Positions 1 through 9,265 are shown, numbered from the stretch's first letter. The stretch: 64,000 bases of DNA from CADEFQ01 sp050185195 (GCA_050185195.1 JBFWZQ010000005.1:1-64000), one strand, 5' to 3'. Program-made: numbers and translations. Notes: generated from the letters alone by a model not told the origin.

Positions 1-127
1 CGTTGCCCGTTGCCCGTTGCCCGTTGCCCGTTGCCCGTTGCCCGTTGCCCGTTGCCCGTTGCCCGTTGCCCGTTGCCCGTTGCCCGTTGCCCGTTGCCCG
101 TTGCCCGTTGCCCGTTGCCCGTTGCCC
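1..127. repeat. 7-bp tandem repeat (CGTTGCC), 18 copies
   Basis: Eighteen uninterrupted, identical copies of CGTTGCC (CGGGCAA in rotation on the minus strand) fill the start of the window and probably continue beyond it. The array lies just past the stop codon of the minus-strand protease gene. There are no spacers, so it is not a CRISPR. The same heptamer recurs in degenerate form at about 24.37-24.45 kb and at the edges of the IS256 remnant (33.28 and 34.17 kb). The array opens reading frames in several frames, but these are low-complexity artefacts. Confidence 0.95.
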
Positions 128-129
128 CT

Positions 130-1302
130 TCAGCCTGTCACCCGGCGCTCCGTCACCTTGACGGGGACGCTGACGGACTCGGCGCCGCGCACGATCCCGA
201 GCGTGATCGTCTCTCCTGGTTTCGAGGCGGCGATGCGTGTCAGGGCGTCCTGCTGGTTGCGCACGGCATTGCCCGCGACGCTCGTGATGAGGTCGCCCGG
301 CCGCAGGCCGGCGGCCACGGCGGGGCTGCCCGCCACCAGGTTGGTGATGACGATGCCGGCGCGCGCGAGGCCCAGTTCGCGCGCCTGTTGTTCGTCGACT
401 TCGGCCAGCACCACGCCGATCGAACCACGGATCACCCTGCCGTGGTCGAGTATCTCCTGCATCACGCCGCGCACGAGGTTCACCGGGATCGCAAAGCCGA
501 TGCCCTCGACGCCCAGGTTCTTCGCGAGCACGGCGGTATTGATGCCGATCAGCTCGCCATTGGTGTTCACGAGCGCGCCGCCCGAGTTGCCGAAATTGAT
601 CGGCGCGTCGGTCTGGATGAAGTTCTCGAAGGTGGCGACGCCAAGCTGGCCGCGGCCGGTACCGCTCACGATGCCCTGGGTGACCGACTGCGTGAGGCCG
701 ACGGGGTTGCCGATGGCCAGCACGACATCGCCGACGCGCAGCTGGTCCGAGCGCCCGAACGGCATCACCGGCAGCTTGCCGAGATCGACCCGCAGGACCG
801 CGAGGTCCGTGTCGGGATCGCGCCCGACGATGCTCGCCAGCGCCTGCCGGCCGTCCGCAAGCTGAACGCTGACGCGTTCCGCGTTGTCGATCACGTGGTG
901 GTTGGTGACGATATGCCCCGCGGCGTCGACCACGACGCCCGACCCCAGCGTCTGCTCGATGCGCTGCCGGTAGCGCGGCATGGCGCCGCCGAAGAGTTCG
1001 CCGAGCGTGGCCGGTGGCAGGCGTTCCTTGACCAGCCGCTCGGAGTAGATGTTGGCCACGGCGGGAGCTGCGCGCGCCACGGCGTCCGCATAGCTGACCA
1101 CCGGGGGCTCCTCGTGCCGCGCGGGCGGCGCCGTGGCCGGAGGGGCAGCCGGTGCTGCCGCGGCGGGCGGTGTCGCGCCGGTCGTGGCCGGGGCGCGCAA
1201 CAGGTCGGGCCGCGCAAAGACGATCACGAAGGCGAGCGCGAGCCCGCCGACGACGGATCCGGACAGGAAAACGAGTGCGCGGCCGAGTCGGTGCTGAGTC
1301 AT
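130..1302 (-). CDS. DegS/AlgW-like membrane-anchored periplasmic serine protease
   Basis: This 390-aa protein is an HtrA-family protease with one PDZ domain. A single N-terminal membrane segment (about residues 9-30) is followed by an Ala/Pro-rich linker, a trypsin-like domain with the triad His136 (TNHH), Asp166 (DTDLAV) and Ser240 (GNSGG), and one PDZ domain from about 285 to the end. One PDZ domain plus a membrane anchor is the DegS/AlgW layout, rather than DegP with two PDZ domains. Those proteins start the proteolytic cascade that frees an envelope-stress sigma factor; that role here is inferred. The gene is divergent from petABC with about 80 bp between start codons. The 3' side is the heptamer array. 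Confidence 0.9.
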   Translation of the reverse strand: MTQHRLGRALVFLSGSVVGGLALAFVIVFARPDLLRAPATTGATPPAAAAPAAPPATAPPARHEEPPVVSYADAVARAAPAVANIYSERLVKERLPPATLGELFGGAMPRYRQRIEQTLGSGVVVDAAGHIVTNHHVIDNAERVSVQLADGRQALASIVGRDPDTDLAVLRVDLGKLPVMPFGRSDQLRVGDVVLAIGNPVGLTQSVTQGIVSGTGRGQLGVATFENFIQTDAPINFGNSGGALVNTNGELIGINTAVLAKNLGVEGIGFAIPVNLVRGVMQEILDHGRVIRGSIGVVLAEVDEQQARELGLARAGIVITNLVAGSPAVAAGLRPGDLITSVAGNAVRNQQDALTRIAASKPGETITLGIVRGAESVSVPVKVTERRVTG

Positions 1303-1309
1303 GCCTGTG

Positions 1310-1315
1310 TATAAT
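1310..1315 (+). promoter_or_regulatory. -10 element (TATAAT) upstream of petABC
   Basis: A perfect TATAAT lies 67 nt before the chosen petA start, in the region between the divergent protease and petA. No good -35 hexamer is visible at 17 bp, so this may be an activated or weak promoter. It is the only obvious promoter element for the petABC operon. Confidence 0.5.
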
Positions 1316-1381
1316 GCGCCGCTTCCCGGAGCACGTCACAGGCTCGATCCGCGCGCAGGCGCGCAAGCCCGGGAGGTTTGG

Positions 1382-2014
1382 ATGCGTGGAGACCCTTCGA
1401 TGGCCGATATGGCGGTAACAGACGATCAGGATGTCGATCAGAGCCGGCGGCGGTTCCTGACGGCGGCCACCGTGGCGACCGGCGCCGTGGGCGCGGCGTT
1501 CGCGATCACGCCGTTCATCAAGTCGTGGAACCCTTCGGAGCGCGCCCGCGCGCTCGGGGCGCCGACCGAAGTGGACGTCACCAAGGTCGAGCCCGGGCAA
1601 ATGGTGGTCGTCAGCTGGCGCAAGCAGGCGATCTACGTCGTGCATCGCACGCCCGAAATGGTCGCGGCGCTGTCGCAGAACGACGCGCGCCTCAAGGACC
1701 CGGCTTCGGCCGAATCCGACCAGCCCGAATACGCGAAGAACGAGATGCGCTCGGTGAAGTCCGACTACCTCGTGCTGATCGGCATCTGCACGCACCTCGG
1801 CTGCCTGCCGAAGCAGCACTTCGAGCGTGGTGACGCAGCGCTCGGCGCCGACTGGCCGGGCGGCTTCTTCTGCCCTTGCCACGGTTCGAAGTTCGACCTG
1901 GCCGGCCGCGTGTTCAACGGTTCGCCCGCCTCGGTGAACCTGCGCGTCCCGCCGTACGAATACCGCGGCGACACGCTCGTGATCGGCGTCGATGCGCAGA
2001 AAGGAGTCGCGTGA
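1382..2014 (+). CDS. petA: Ubiquinol-cytochrome c reductase, Rieske iron-sulfur subunit
   Basis: This is the 210-aa Rieske subunit of the cytochrome bc1 complex, which passes electrons from ubiquinol to cytochrome c1. A Tat-type SRRRFL motif (residues 21-26) precedes the single membrane anchor (about 28-46). The 2Fe-2S ligands are in CTHLGC (Cys136, His138, Cys141 region) and CPCH (Cys164, Cys166, His167), with the disulfide cysteines included. I chose the ATG at 1382 because GGGAGG sits 5 nt upstream; ATGs at 1301 and 1400 are in the same frame. It is first in petABC and its stop overlaps the petB start (ATGA). Confidence 0.95.
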   Translation: MRGDPSMADMAVTDDQDVDQSRRRFLTAATVATGAVGAAFAITPFIKSWNPSERARALGAPTEVDVTKVEPGQMVVVSWRKQAIYVVHRTPEMVAALSQNDARLKDPASAESDQPEYAKNEMRSVKSDYLVLIGICTHLGCLPKQHFERGDAALGADWPGGFFCPCHGSKFDLAGRVFNGSPASVNLRVPPYEYRGDTLVIGVDAQKGVA

Positions 2015-3258
2015 TGGCAAATGCCGCCGAAGGGGCCGCGAAGGGCGGTTTTCGCGCCTGGCTGAACAAGCGCCTGCCCGTCGACGAGTTCGTGCAGAGC
2101 CAGCTCGTGGGCTACTACGCGCCGAAGAACTTCAACATCTGGTATTTCTTTGGTTCGCTCGCGCTGCTCGTGTTCGTGATCCAGATCGTCACGGGCATCT
2201 TCCTCACGATGAACTACAAGCCGGGCGAGCTGACCGCGTTCGACTCGGTCGAGTACATCATGCGCGAGGTCGAGTGGGGCTGGCTGATCCGCTACATGCA
2301 CTCCACCGGCGCGTCGATGTTCTTCATCGTCGTGTACCTGCACATGTTCCGCGCGATGCTGTACGGCTCGTACAAGGCGCCGCGCGAGCTGCTGTGGCTG
2401 ATCGGCATGTGCACCTACCTCGCGCTGATGGCCGAGGCGTTCTTCGGCTACGTGCTGCCGTGGGGCAACATGTCATTCTGGGGCGCGCAGGTGATCGTGA
2501 ACCTGTTCGGCACGATCCCCGGGATCGGGCCGGGGCTCGTCGAGTGGATCCGCGGCGACTACGGCATCGCCGACTCGACGCTGAACCGTTTCTTCGCCCT
2601 GCACGTGATCGCCCTGCCGCTCGCGCTCGCGCTGCTGATCGTGCTGCACCTCGTGGCGCTGCGCCAGACGGGCTCGAACAATCCGGACGGCATCGAGATC
2701 AAGGCGAAGCTCGGCGCGAATGGCAAGCCGCTCGACGGCATCCCGTTCCACCCGTACTACACGCTGAAGGACATCGTCGGTGTCGGCGTGTTCCTGATCG
2801 GTTTTGCGATCGTGGTGTTCTTCGTGCCGACCTTCGGCGGCCTGTTCCTCGAGAAGCCGAATTTCGAGCCGGCCAACGCGCTGTCGACGCCGGAGCACAT
2901 CGCGCCCGTGTGGTACTTCACGCCCTACTACGCGATCCTGCGCGCGGTGCCGGACCAGCGCCTCGGCGCGTTGCTGATGGGCCTTGCCGTGCTCGCTTTC
3001 CTCTTCCTGCCATGGCTCGATCGCAGCCCGGTCAAGTCGACACGCTACCGCGGCTGGATCTGGAAGCTGGCGCTCACGGTGTTCACCGTCTCGTTCCTCG
3101 CGCTGATGTATCTCGGCCTGATGCCCGCCGAGGGCCTGTACGTGATGCTGGCGCGGATATTCACCGTGGGCTATTTCGCCTTCTTCGTGCTGATGCCGTT
3201 CTATACGCGCATCGACCCGGTGAAGGCCGTGCCCGAGAGGGTCAGCTATCATGCGTAA
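2014..3258 (+). CDS. petB: Cytochrome b subunit of the bc1 complex
   Basis: This 414-aa polytopic membrane protein is cytochrome b, which carries the two b hemes and the Qo and Qi quinone sites. It starts MANAAEGAAKGG and has the family pattern of hydrophobic helices, with heme-ligand histidines in RYMHSTGAS and in FALHVIALPLA. A PEHIAPVWYFTPYYA segment matches the PEWY-type Qo loop region, here written PVWY. The ATG overlaps the petA stop by 1 nt, and its own end overlaps petC by 8 nt, so the three subunits are probably translationally coupled. Confidence 0.95.
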   Translation: MANAAEGAAKGGFRAWLNKRLPVDEFVQSQLVGYYAPKNFNIWYFFGSLALLVFVIQIVTGIFLTMNYKPGELTAFDSVEYIMREVEWGWLIRYMHSTGASMFFIVVYLHMFRAMLYGSYKAPRELLWLIGMCTYLALMAEAFFGYVLPWGNMSFWGAQVIVNLFGTIPGIGPGLVEWIRGDYGIADSTLNRFFALHVIALPLALALLIVLHLVALRQTGSNNPDGIEIKAKLGANGKPLDGIPFHPYYTLKDIVGVGVFLIGFAIVVFFVPTFGGLFLEKPNFEPANALSTPEHIAPVWYFTPYYAILRAVPDQRLGALLMGLAVLAFLFLPWLDRSPVKSTRYRGWIWKLALTVFTVSFLALMYLGLMPAEGLYVMLARIFTVGYFAFFVLMPFYTRIDPVKAVPERVSYHA

Positions 3259-3982
3259 GCTCGCGATCATCGCGATGCTGCTCGCGCTCGGCGCGCCAGC
3301 GGCCTTCGCCTCGGAAGGCGGCGGCACCGCCGCGTGGCAGCAGTGGCAGGCCGGCAACGAGCTCGGCGACCGCGCTTCGCTGCAGCGGGGTGCCCGCAAT
3401 TTCATGAACTACTGCGCGGGCTGCCATTCGCTGAAATACGTGCGCTACCAGCGTGTCGGCGAAGACCTCGGCATCTCCGAGGAGGTCATGAAGGCGAACC
3501 TCGTGCCACCCGGCGCGAAGATCACCGACTACGCGGTGTCGGCGATGCCGGCGGATTTCGCCAATGCATCGTTCGGCATCGTCCCGCCGGACCTGTCGCT
3601 GATCACGCGCTCGAAGGGCAGCGACTACGTCTACCGCTTCCTCAAGACCTTCTATCTCGATTCGAAGGCGACGACGGGCACCAACAACCTCGCGCTGCCG
3701 GGCACGGCGATGCCGCACGTGTTGTCCGGCCTGCAGGGACTGCAGCGCGCGGTGTTTGCCGCGGACGGCCGCTTCGAGAAATTCGAGGAGGGCGTGGCGG
3801 GACAGCAGTCGGCCGCGGAATACGACGCGTTCGTGCGCGATACGGTCAATTTCCTCGAATACGCCGGTGAGCCCGCGAAGCTCTCGCGCGCAACGATCGG
3901 CGTCTGGGTGGTGCTCTACCTGCTGCTGTTCACGGCGGTCGCATGGCTGCTGAAGCAGGAATACTGGAAAGACGTGCATTAG
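3251..3982 (+). CDS. petC: Cytochrome c1
   Basis: This 243-aa protein has a cleavable signal peptide (residues 1-20, cut near AFA-SEG), a CxxCH heme c motif CAGCH at 55-59, a likely axial Met in GTAMPH, and a C-terminal membrane helix ending LLKQEYWKDVH. It is the third bc1 subunit and hands electrons to soluble or membrane cytochrome c. The start overlaps petB by 8 nt in another frame. Confidence 0.95.
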   Translation: MRKLAIIAMLLALGAPAAFASEGGGTAAWQQWQAGNELGDRASLQRGARNFMNYCAGCHSLKYVRYQRVGEDLGISEEVMKANLVPPGAKITDYAVSAMPADFANASFGIVPPDLSLITRSKGSDYVYRFLKTFYLDSKATTGTNNLALPGTAMPHVLSGLQGLQRAVFAADGRFEKFEEGVAGQQSAAEYDAFVRDTVNFLEYAGEPAKLSRATIGVWVVLYLLLFTAVAWLLKQEYWKDVH

Positions 3983-4019
3983 AGTCCCGGCGCCGGGCCG
4001 GGTCGCCACGGAGGGCCGC

Positions 4020-4640
4020 GTGTCGAGCCGCCGATCCGCGATGACGCTGTTCTCGGCGCCGCACGACCCGTGGAGCCATCGGGTGCGGATCGTGCTCGCG
4101 GAAAAGGGCATCCCGTGCGACGTCGTGAGCGTCGAGCCCGGCCGGTTCCCGGAAGACCTGCTCGACCTCAACCCGTACCACAGCGTGCCGACGCTGGTCG
4201 ACCGCGACCTCGTTTTGTACGATGCACGCGTCGTCACCGAGTATCTCGACGAGCGCTACCCGCATCCGCCCATGCTGCCGGTCGATCCGCTCGAACGCGC
4301 GAAGCTGCGGCTCGCGATGTACCGCATCGAGCGCGACTGGTATGAGCCGGCCTGCCGGATCGATGCCGGCGGCGGAGGGGACGTCCAGTCGCTGCGCAGG
4401 CAGCTGCGCGAGACGATCCTCGCGAGCGCGGACCTCTTCAGGGTGCGGCCGTTTTTCCTGGCGGCGGAGTTTTCACTCGTCGACGCCTGTGTCGCACCCA
4501 TCCTGTGGCGCTTGCCGTACTACGGGGTCGATTTGCCGAAGGAGGCCCAAGCCATCATCCGTTATGCCGCCAACGTGTTTCCCCGCCCCGGATTTCGCGC
4601 GAGCCTCACCAGCGTCGAGCGGGAAATGCGGGTCGCGTGA
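4020..4640 (+). CDS. sspA: Stringent starvation protein A (GST-fold)
   Basis: This 206-aa protein has the GST-like fold of SspA, an RNA-polymerase-associated protein. The thioredoxin-like N-terminal half (TLFSAPHDPWSHRVRIVLAEKGIP ... NPYHSVPTLVDRDLVLYDARVVTEYLDERYPHPPMLP) is the SspA signature. The start is GTG at 4020 with GAGGG just upstream; an in-frame ATG at 4041 is possible. The stop overlaps the sspB start (ATGA), the usual sspA-sspB pair downstream of petABC. Confidence 0.93.
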   Translation: MSSRRSAMTLFSAPHDPWSHRVRIVLAEKGIPCDVVSVEPGRFPEDLLDLNPYHSVPTLVDRDLVLYDARVVTEYLDERYPHPPMLPVDPLERAKLRLAMYRIERDWYEPACRIDAGGGGDVQSLRRQLRETILASADLFRVRPFFLAAEFSLVDACVAPILWRLPYYGVDLPKEAQAIIRYAANVFPRPGFRASLTSVEREMRVA

Positions 4641-5041
4641 TGAGTGCCACGCCGAAACTTTCCCGCCGCCCCTACCTGCTGCGCGCGATGCACGAATGGG
4701 TGGGCGACAGCGGCGGCACGCCGCATGTGATCGTCGATGCCGGCCGCCCGGGCGTGCAGGTGCCGCGCGCCTACGTGAAGGACGGCAAGATCGTGCTCAA
4801 CATCAGCGTGTCCGCGACGCAGCGGCTCGCGCTCGGCAACGAATGGATCGAGTTCGACGCGCGTTTCGCGGGCGTCGTGCACCATGTGAAGGTGCCGGTC
4901 GGCGCGGTGCTCGGCATCTACGCGCGCGAGAGCGGGGAGGGCATGGTGTTTGCGGGCGAGGAGGGTGGTCCCGAGCCACCGGAGAAGCCCCCGGCTCCCG
5001 AGGAGCCGACGCGCAGGCCACGGCTGAAGGTGGTCAAGTAG
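4640..5041 (+). CDS. sspB: ClpXP protease specificity-enhancing factor SspB
   Basis: This 133-aa SspB adaptor tethers ssrA-tagged proteins to ClpX. The folded domain (about 5-105; RPYLLRAMHEWVGDSGGTPHVIVDA ... VQVPRAYVKDGKIVLNIS) is followed by a Pro/Glu-rich linker and the ClpX-binding C-terminal tail RPRLKVVK. The start overlaps the sspA stop by 1 nt. Its 3' end is only 4 nt from the convergent yraN gene. Confidence 0.93.
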   Translation: MSATPKLSRRPYLLRAMHEWVGDSGGTPHVIVDAGRPGVQVPRAYVKDGKIVLNISVSATQRLALGNEWIEFDARFAGVVHHVKVPVGAVLGIYARESGEGMVFAGEEGGPEPPEKPPAPEEPTRRPRLKVVK

Positions 5042-5045
5042 GCGC

Positions 5046-5405
5046 TTACAGCGTGAAGGCGTTGCGGATCCATTCCAGGCGCGCGTTCTCGCCGTCGCCT
5101 TCCAGGGCGACGACATCGAAACGGGCTGGCAGCCTGCGCCACTGCGGATAGGCGGCGAGCAGCAGCTGCGCCGCGCGGATCAGCCGTTGCTGCTTGCGCG
5201 GCCCGACGCTCGCGGCCGCGCCGCCGAAGCTGCGCCGCGCCCGCGATCGCACTTCGATGATGACGAGTGTTGCGCCGTCACGCGCCACGAGGTCGATCTC
5301 GCCGGCGCGGCGGCGAAAATTGCGGGCGAGGATCGTCAGCCCCTGTGCGGCGAGATAGGCCGCTGCGCGGTCTTCGGCTCCACGGCCGCGTTCCATGCGG
5401 TCCAT
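5046..5405 (-). CDS. yraN: YraN family (UPF0102) endonuclease-like protein
   Basis: This 119-aa protein has the YraN signature: GRGAEDRAAAYLAAQGL, then NFRRRAGEIDLVARDG and LVIIEVRSRA, a GEhDLV ... hEVR pattern of the PD-(D/E)XK nuclease fold. Its cellular role is unsettled in the family. The start is ATG at 5405; an ATG at 5396 is also in frame. It lies 28 nt after lpoA in the same direction, as in many gammaproteobacteria, and ends tail-to-tail with sspB. Confidence 0.88.
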   Translation of the reverse strand: MDRMERGRGAEDRAAAYLAAQGLTILARNFRRRAGEIDLVARDGATLVIIEVRSRARRSFGGAAASVGPRKQQRLIRAAQLLLAAYPQWRRLPARFDVVALEGDGENARLEWIRNAFTL

Positions 5406-5433
5406 GGCGGCGATCGTCAGCCTGGCGGCCGGC

Positions 5434-7305
5434 TCACGGTGCCGCCGGGGCCGCGGTGCCCTCGCCGAGCAGCCGCGCCTGTCCGTCCTCGATCCGTGCC
5501 CAGGTGAGTTCGCGGCGCACGCGGCGGTCCCCTTCGAGGCGCAGTCGGCCGGTGAGCCCTTCGATGTCGCCGGTGATGCCGGTCGGCAGCGCCACGCCCA
5601 ACTGGTACGCGTCGTAACCGAACGCAAAGAGCTTGCCGCGCGGGGCAGCCTCGTCACCCCATGCGGCCCGCAAGGCGTCGCGGACCTGGGTCGTGCGCGC
5701 GCCCACGTCGAACACCCACGGCATGTCCGGAAAAATCAGGCCATCGAGGTCCCGGTTGGCGCTCGCATGCGGCTCGTACGCATCAGAGGTCGAATAGGTC
5801 GGCAGGTCGCTGGCGTAATGGAATCGCAGTTGCGGGCGTAGCTGGCGCGCGACCTGCGGCGTGGTGCTGGGCGCGAAGATGAACTGCGCGTCGCCGCGGC
5901 GACGCGGCTGGAACGCGAGCTTGCGACCGAGCAGGTTCTCGAGCCGGCGGTGGCGGGCCTTGCTCGCATCGAGGCGCAGCAGCTCCGTGATGGCCACCGA
6001 ATAATCGTTCTCCGCCGGATAGTAGGTGGTCGATCCGACGAGGCTGCCACCGGCTGCCTCGAGCGCTTCGGTGAAGGCCGCGAGGACGCGCGCGCCCCAG
6101 TCGCCGGCCGGGACGAGCGCAACGCCGCGCACCTGCCCGAGCTTCACGAGCCGCTCGGCGATCGAACGCGCCTCGTTTTCCGGCGACAGCGCGAACTGGT
6201 AGAAACCGTCGGGTGTCGCATCGCCCGCGCCGAGGAAATTGAGCGCGAGGATCGGCGGGCGCGGGCCGGCGTATGCCGCGGCCTCCGTCACGGCTTCGCG
6301 CAGCAGCGGGCCGACGATCACCGTGGCCCCCGCGTCGCCCGCGCGCGCGATCGCGTCGGGGATGCTCATGCTGGCCGTGTCGTACACGCGCACACGCGGG
6401 CGCGCCTTCGTGTCCGACTGGTAGTACGCCGTGAAGAAGCCGTCGCGGACCTGGGCCGCCGCGGCCGCGAGGCGACCCGAAACGGGCAGCAGCAGGGCGA
6501 TGTGCGCAGCGCGCTGCACCTGCGGCGTTGCGCCCGCCATTTCGATGTCTTTCCGGATGACTTCGTTCGCAGGGTGCGTGGGATAACGGCTGCGCCAACG
6601 CTGGATCGCGGGTGCCGCGGCGGTCGGCATGGTCGCGGCCATGGCGGCGATCGGGCCGAGTTCGAGCCAGCCGCGCACGATGGGGTCGGACTCGGCGGCG
6701 GGGGCGAATTTCGCGCCCCGTTCGGCCGCCGCACGCAGTGCCGCCAGCAGTTCGCTGCGATTCGCCGTTCGTGCCTGCGCCGTCGCCAGGAAAGGTTCGC
6801 GCGCGAGCGCTGCACGCACGCCCTCGGCGTAGTGCCCGGTCGCGAAGGCGGCGAGGCGGCGCACTTCGTGGAATCGCGCGGCGGGCGGGCCGGAGGCGGG
6901 TCGCGACAGTGCGTTGATGTCGGCCCAGGCGCGCTGCGCGTCGCCGCGCGCCAGCTTCAGTTCGACGCCAACGAGCCTTGATTCGAATTCGAGCGCCGGA
7001 TCCGCGGCGCTCCTCGCGGCCGCGAGTGCGCGCTCGGCATCGTCCGGCCGGCCCGCGGCAAGCCACTCGCGCGCTGCGCGCAGCCGCAGTTCGCCCGCCG
7101 CCTGGCCGCTGGCAGCGGTCGCCAGCATATCGAAGGCGCGCGCGGCATCCTCGTGGCGACCGCCCAGCGCGTACTGCTCTGCGCGCTCCATCGAGGGAAC
7201 GGGCGCCGACCGGGGGCCGATGCTCGTGCAGGCGGCCAGCACGGCGGCGGCGATCGCGAACAGCGCCACGCGGCGCGTGCTGTCATAGCTCCTGGGAGCC
7301 CACAT
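5434..7305 (-). CDS. lpoA: Penicillin-binding protein activator LpoA (LppC family)
   Basis: This 623-aa outer-membrane lipoprotein is of the LpoA/LppC family; in E. coli LpoA activates PBP1A from the outer membrane. The lipobox LAAC gives Cys26 after a hydrophobic segment. The N-terminal half is TPR-like and Ala-rich, and the C-terminal half is a periplasmic-binding-protein fold (HIALLLPVSGRLAAAAAQVRDGF ... GATVIVGPLLREAV). I chose the ATG at 7305 because the lipoprotein signal begins there. The open frame runs on upstream to 8628, but that part is antisense to rsmI and rnpB. It is divergent from rsmI, as in E. coli. Confidence 0.9.
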   Translation of the reverse strand: MWAPRSYDSTRRVALFAIAAAVLAACTSIGPRSAPVPSMERAEQYALGGRHEDAARAFDMLATAASGQAAGELRLRAAREWLAAGRPDDAERALAAARSAADPALEFESRLVGVELKLARGDAQRAWADINALSRPASGPPAARFHEVRRLAAFATGHYAEGVRAALAREPFLATAQARTANRSELLAALRAAAERGAKFAPAAESDPIVRGWLELGPIAAMAATMPTAAAPAIQRWRSRYPTHPANEVIRKDIEMAGATPQVQRAAHIALLLPVSGRLAAAAAQVRDGFFTAYYQSDTKARPRVRVYDTASMSIPDAIARAGDAGATVIVGPLLREAVTEAAAYAGPRPPILALNFLGAGDATPDGFYQFALSPENEARSIAERLVKLGQVRGVALVPAGDWGARVLAAFTEALEAAGGSLVGSTTYYPAENDYSVAITELLRLDASKARHRRLENLLGRKLAFQPRRRGDAQFIFAPSTTPQVARQLRPQLRFHYASDLPTYSTSDAYEPHASANRDLDGLIFPDMPWVFDVGARTTQVRDALRAAWGDEAAPRGKLFAFGYDAYQLGVALPTGITGDIEGLTGRLRLEGDRRVRRELTWARIEDGQARLLGEGTAAPAAP

Positions 7306-7365
7306 GAGTTGCTTCGCCTTTCGTCGGGCGGCACGATGCCGGGGGGTGGCGTTCGGGAGAGTATA

Positions 7366-8228
7366 GTGGGTGCAAGCGCAGGCCGAATCGATGTCATCGC
7401 GACGCCCATCGGCAATCTCGGCGACCTCTCGCCGCGCGCCCGCGACGCACTGGCGCAGGCCGACCTGGTCGCCGCCGAAGACACGCGCCGCACCGCGCAG
7501 TTGCTCGCGGCGATGGGGCTGTCGCGCCCGATCCTGTCCCTGCACGAGCACAATGAGGCGGCGCGCATCGACGAAATCACCGCCCGCCTCGCGGCGGGCG
7601 CCGTCATCGCACTCGTCAGCGATGCGGGCACGCCGCTGCTGTCGGATCCCGGTTATGAGCTCGTGCGCGCGGCGCGCGCGGCGGGGCACGAAGTGCGTGC
7701 GGTGCCCGGCCCTTCGGCCATCACCGCGGCGCTCAGCATCGCAGGCATCGCCACGGCACGTTTCTGCTTCGAAGGCTTCCTGCCCGCACGGGGCCGCGAA
7801 CGCCGCGAGCGCCTGGCGCAACTCGCGCACGAGCCGCGCACGCTCGTCCTTTTCGAGGCGCCACATCGCATCGTCGAGAGCCTCGCCGACCTCACCGCGG
7901 CCTTTGGCGCGCCGCGGGAAGCCGCCCTCGGCCGCGAACTCACCAAGGCATTCGAGACGGTCTATCGCGGCACGCTCGCGGAGCTTTCGCAGCTCGCCCG
8001 CGAGGATGCGAACGTCGCGCGCGGCGAAATCACGCTCGTCGTCGCGGGAGCGCCAGCGGTCGCGGCAAGCGCCGTGGCACCCGCCGAACTCGGTCGCATC
8101 GTCGCGCTGCTTGCGAAGGAGCTGCCACCGAGCAAGGCCGCGGCGCTCGCCGCGCAGATCACAGGCGCGCGGCGCAGCGAGGCTTACGACATCGCGGTTC
8201 GCCTCGGGGACGGTGTATCCTCCCGCGC

Positions 8229-8244
<16 letters not shown>
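7366..8244 (+). CDS. rsmI: 16S rRNA (cytidine(1402)-2'-O)-methyltransferase
   Basis: This 292-aa protein is a tetrapyrrole-methylase-fold SAM enzyme that methylates the 2'-O of C1402 in 16S rRNA. Motifs seen are VIATPIGNLGDLSPRA, AEDTRRTAQLL, SDAGTPLLSDPGYELVRAA, VPGPSAITAALSIAG and FEGFLPARGRERRERL. I chose GTG at 7366 because GGAGA sits 6 nt upstream; ATG at 7336 is an alternative. The last 16 nt of the gene overlap the 5' end of the RNase P RNA. The N-terminal neighbour, divergent, is lpoA. Confidence 0.9.
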
Positions 8245-8596
<352 letters not shown>

Positions 8597-8729
8597 TTCT
8601 CAACTACTGTATAAGCTTCAGCGCCCAAGCCCCTGATAGCTAAGCGGTCGCGCCTCCGGATCCACCCCGACGCGGCGCCCGGGCAAGCGTAAGTTCTTGT
8701 CAGCCCGCGATTTTTTCCCTCACGGCGCG

Positions 8730-8758
8730 TTGACAGTGCCCGGTCGCATTCCTATAGT
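8730..8758 (+). promoter_or_regulatory. Sigma-70 promoter of the mra/dcw cluster
   Basis: TTGACA (8730-8735) and TATAGT (8753-8758) are separated by exactly 17 bp, a near-consensus promoter. The predicted start of transcription is around 8765, so the transcript would begin at or just before the MraZ repeats. It is the only strong promoter seen ahead of mraZ. Confidence 0.85.
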
Positions 8759-8767
8759 GGCGACAAG

Positions 8768-8792
8768 TGGGCAAAAGTGGGGAGAAATGGGT
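8768..8792 (+). promoter_or_regulatory. MraZ-binding box, three TGGGN repeats
   Basis: Three TGGG(C/G/T) repeats start at 8768, 8778 and 8788, each followed by a 5-nt spacer, giving a 10-bp period. This is the known operator layout for MraZ, which represses its own promoter. The box sits immediately downstream of the -10 element, where bound MraZ would block initiation or escape. Confidence 0.85.
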
Positions 8793-8812
8793 TCCTGAGG
8801 GGCCCATCGGGC

Positions 8813-9265
8813 ATGTTCCGCGGTGCAACAAAAGTGACGCTCGACGACAAAGGCCGGATGGGGCTGCCCACCCGGTATCGGGCGGCCGTCGCCGAGCGGT
8901 GCGAAGGGCACCTCGTCGTCACTGTCGATCGCGACCAATGCCTCCTCGTATACCCGCTGCCCGACTGGGAGCAGATCGAACGCAAGTTGATGAGCCTGCC
9001 GAGCCTGCATGCGCAGGCCCGAAGGCTGCAACGGCTGATGGTGGGTCATGCCACCGATCTCGAACTCGATGGGCACGGGCGCGTGCTGCTGCCGCCCGAG
9101 CTGCGCGAATTCGCGGCGCTCACGCGGCACGCAATGTTGGTGGGACAGGGCAATCGCTTCGAACTGTGGGACGAAGCGCGGTGGAACGAGCGGCGCGACG
9201 CATGGCTCGCGCACGAAGAGGCAGTGACGGACCTGCCGGCGGAGCTCGATTCGCTGTCGCTCTGA
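8813..9265 (+). CDS. mraZ: Transcriptional regulator MraZ
   Basis: This 150-aa protein has two AbrB-like swapped-hairpin repeats: MFRGATKVTLDDKGRMGLPTRYR at the start and TDLELDGHGRVLLPPELREFA in the second half. MraZ forms a ring-shaped oligomer that binds TGGG repeats and represses the dcw operon. The ATG at 8813 is chosen to begin at the conserved MFRG; the frame also opens at 8777, which would cover the operator. It is first in the cluster, and the operator at 8768-8792 indicates autorepression. Confidence 0.93.
   Translation: MFRGATKVTLDDKGRMGLPTRYRAAVAERCEGHLVVTVDRDQCLLVYPLPDWEQIERKLMSLPSLHAQARRLQRLMVGHATDLELDGHGRVLLPPELREFAALTRHAMLVGQGNRFELWDEARWNERRDAWLAHEEAVTDLPAELDSLSL

Noticed and set aside
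1..127. Tandem array as a CRISPR or a minisatellite gene
   Set aside because: Seven-bp units with no spacers; coding potential is only low-complexity.
10..1314. Long plus-strand frames (434 and 282 aa) starting in the heptamer array and running antisense to the protease
   Set aside because: They begin with a repeated PVARCPL translation of the array and then read the complement of a clear HtrA-type gene; no family features.
8668..8716. Intrinsic terminator after rnpB (CGGGC/GCCCG with T6)
   Set aside because: The stem is only about 5 bp with an 18-nt loop; too weak to call.
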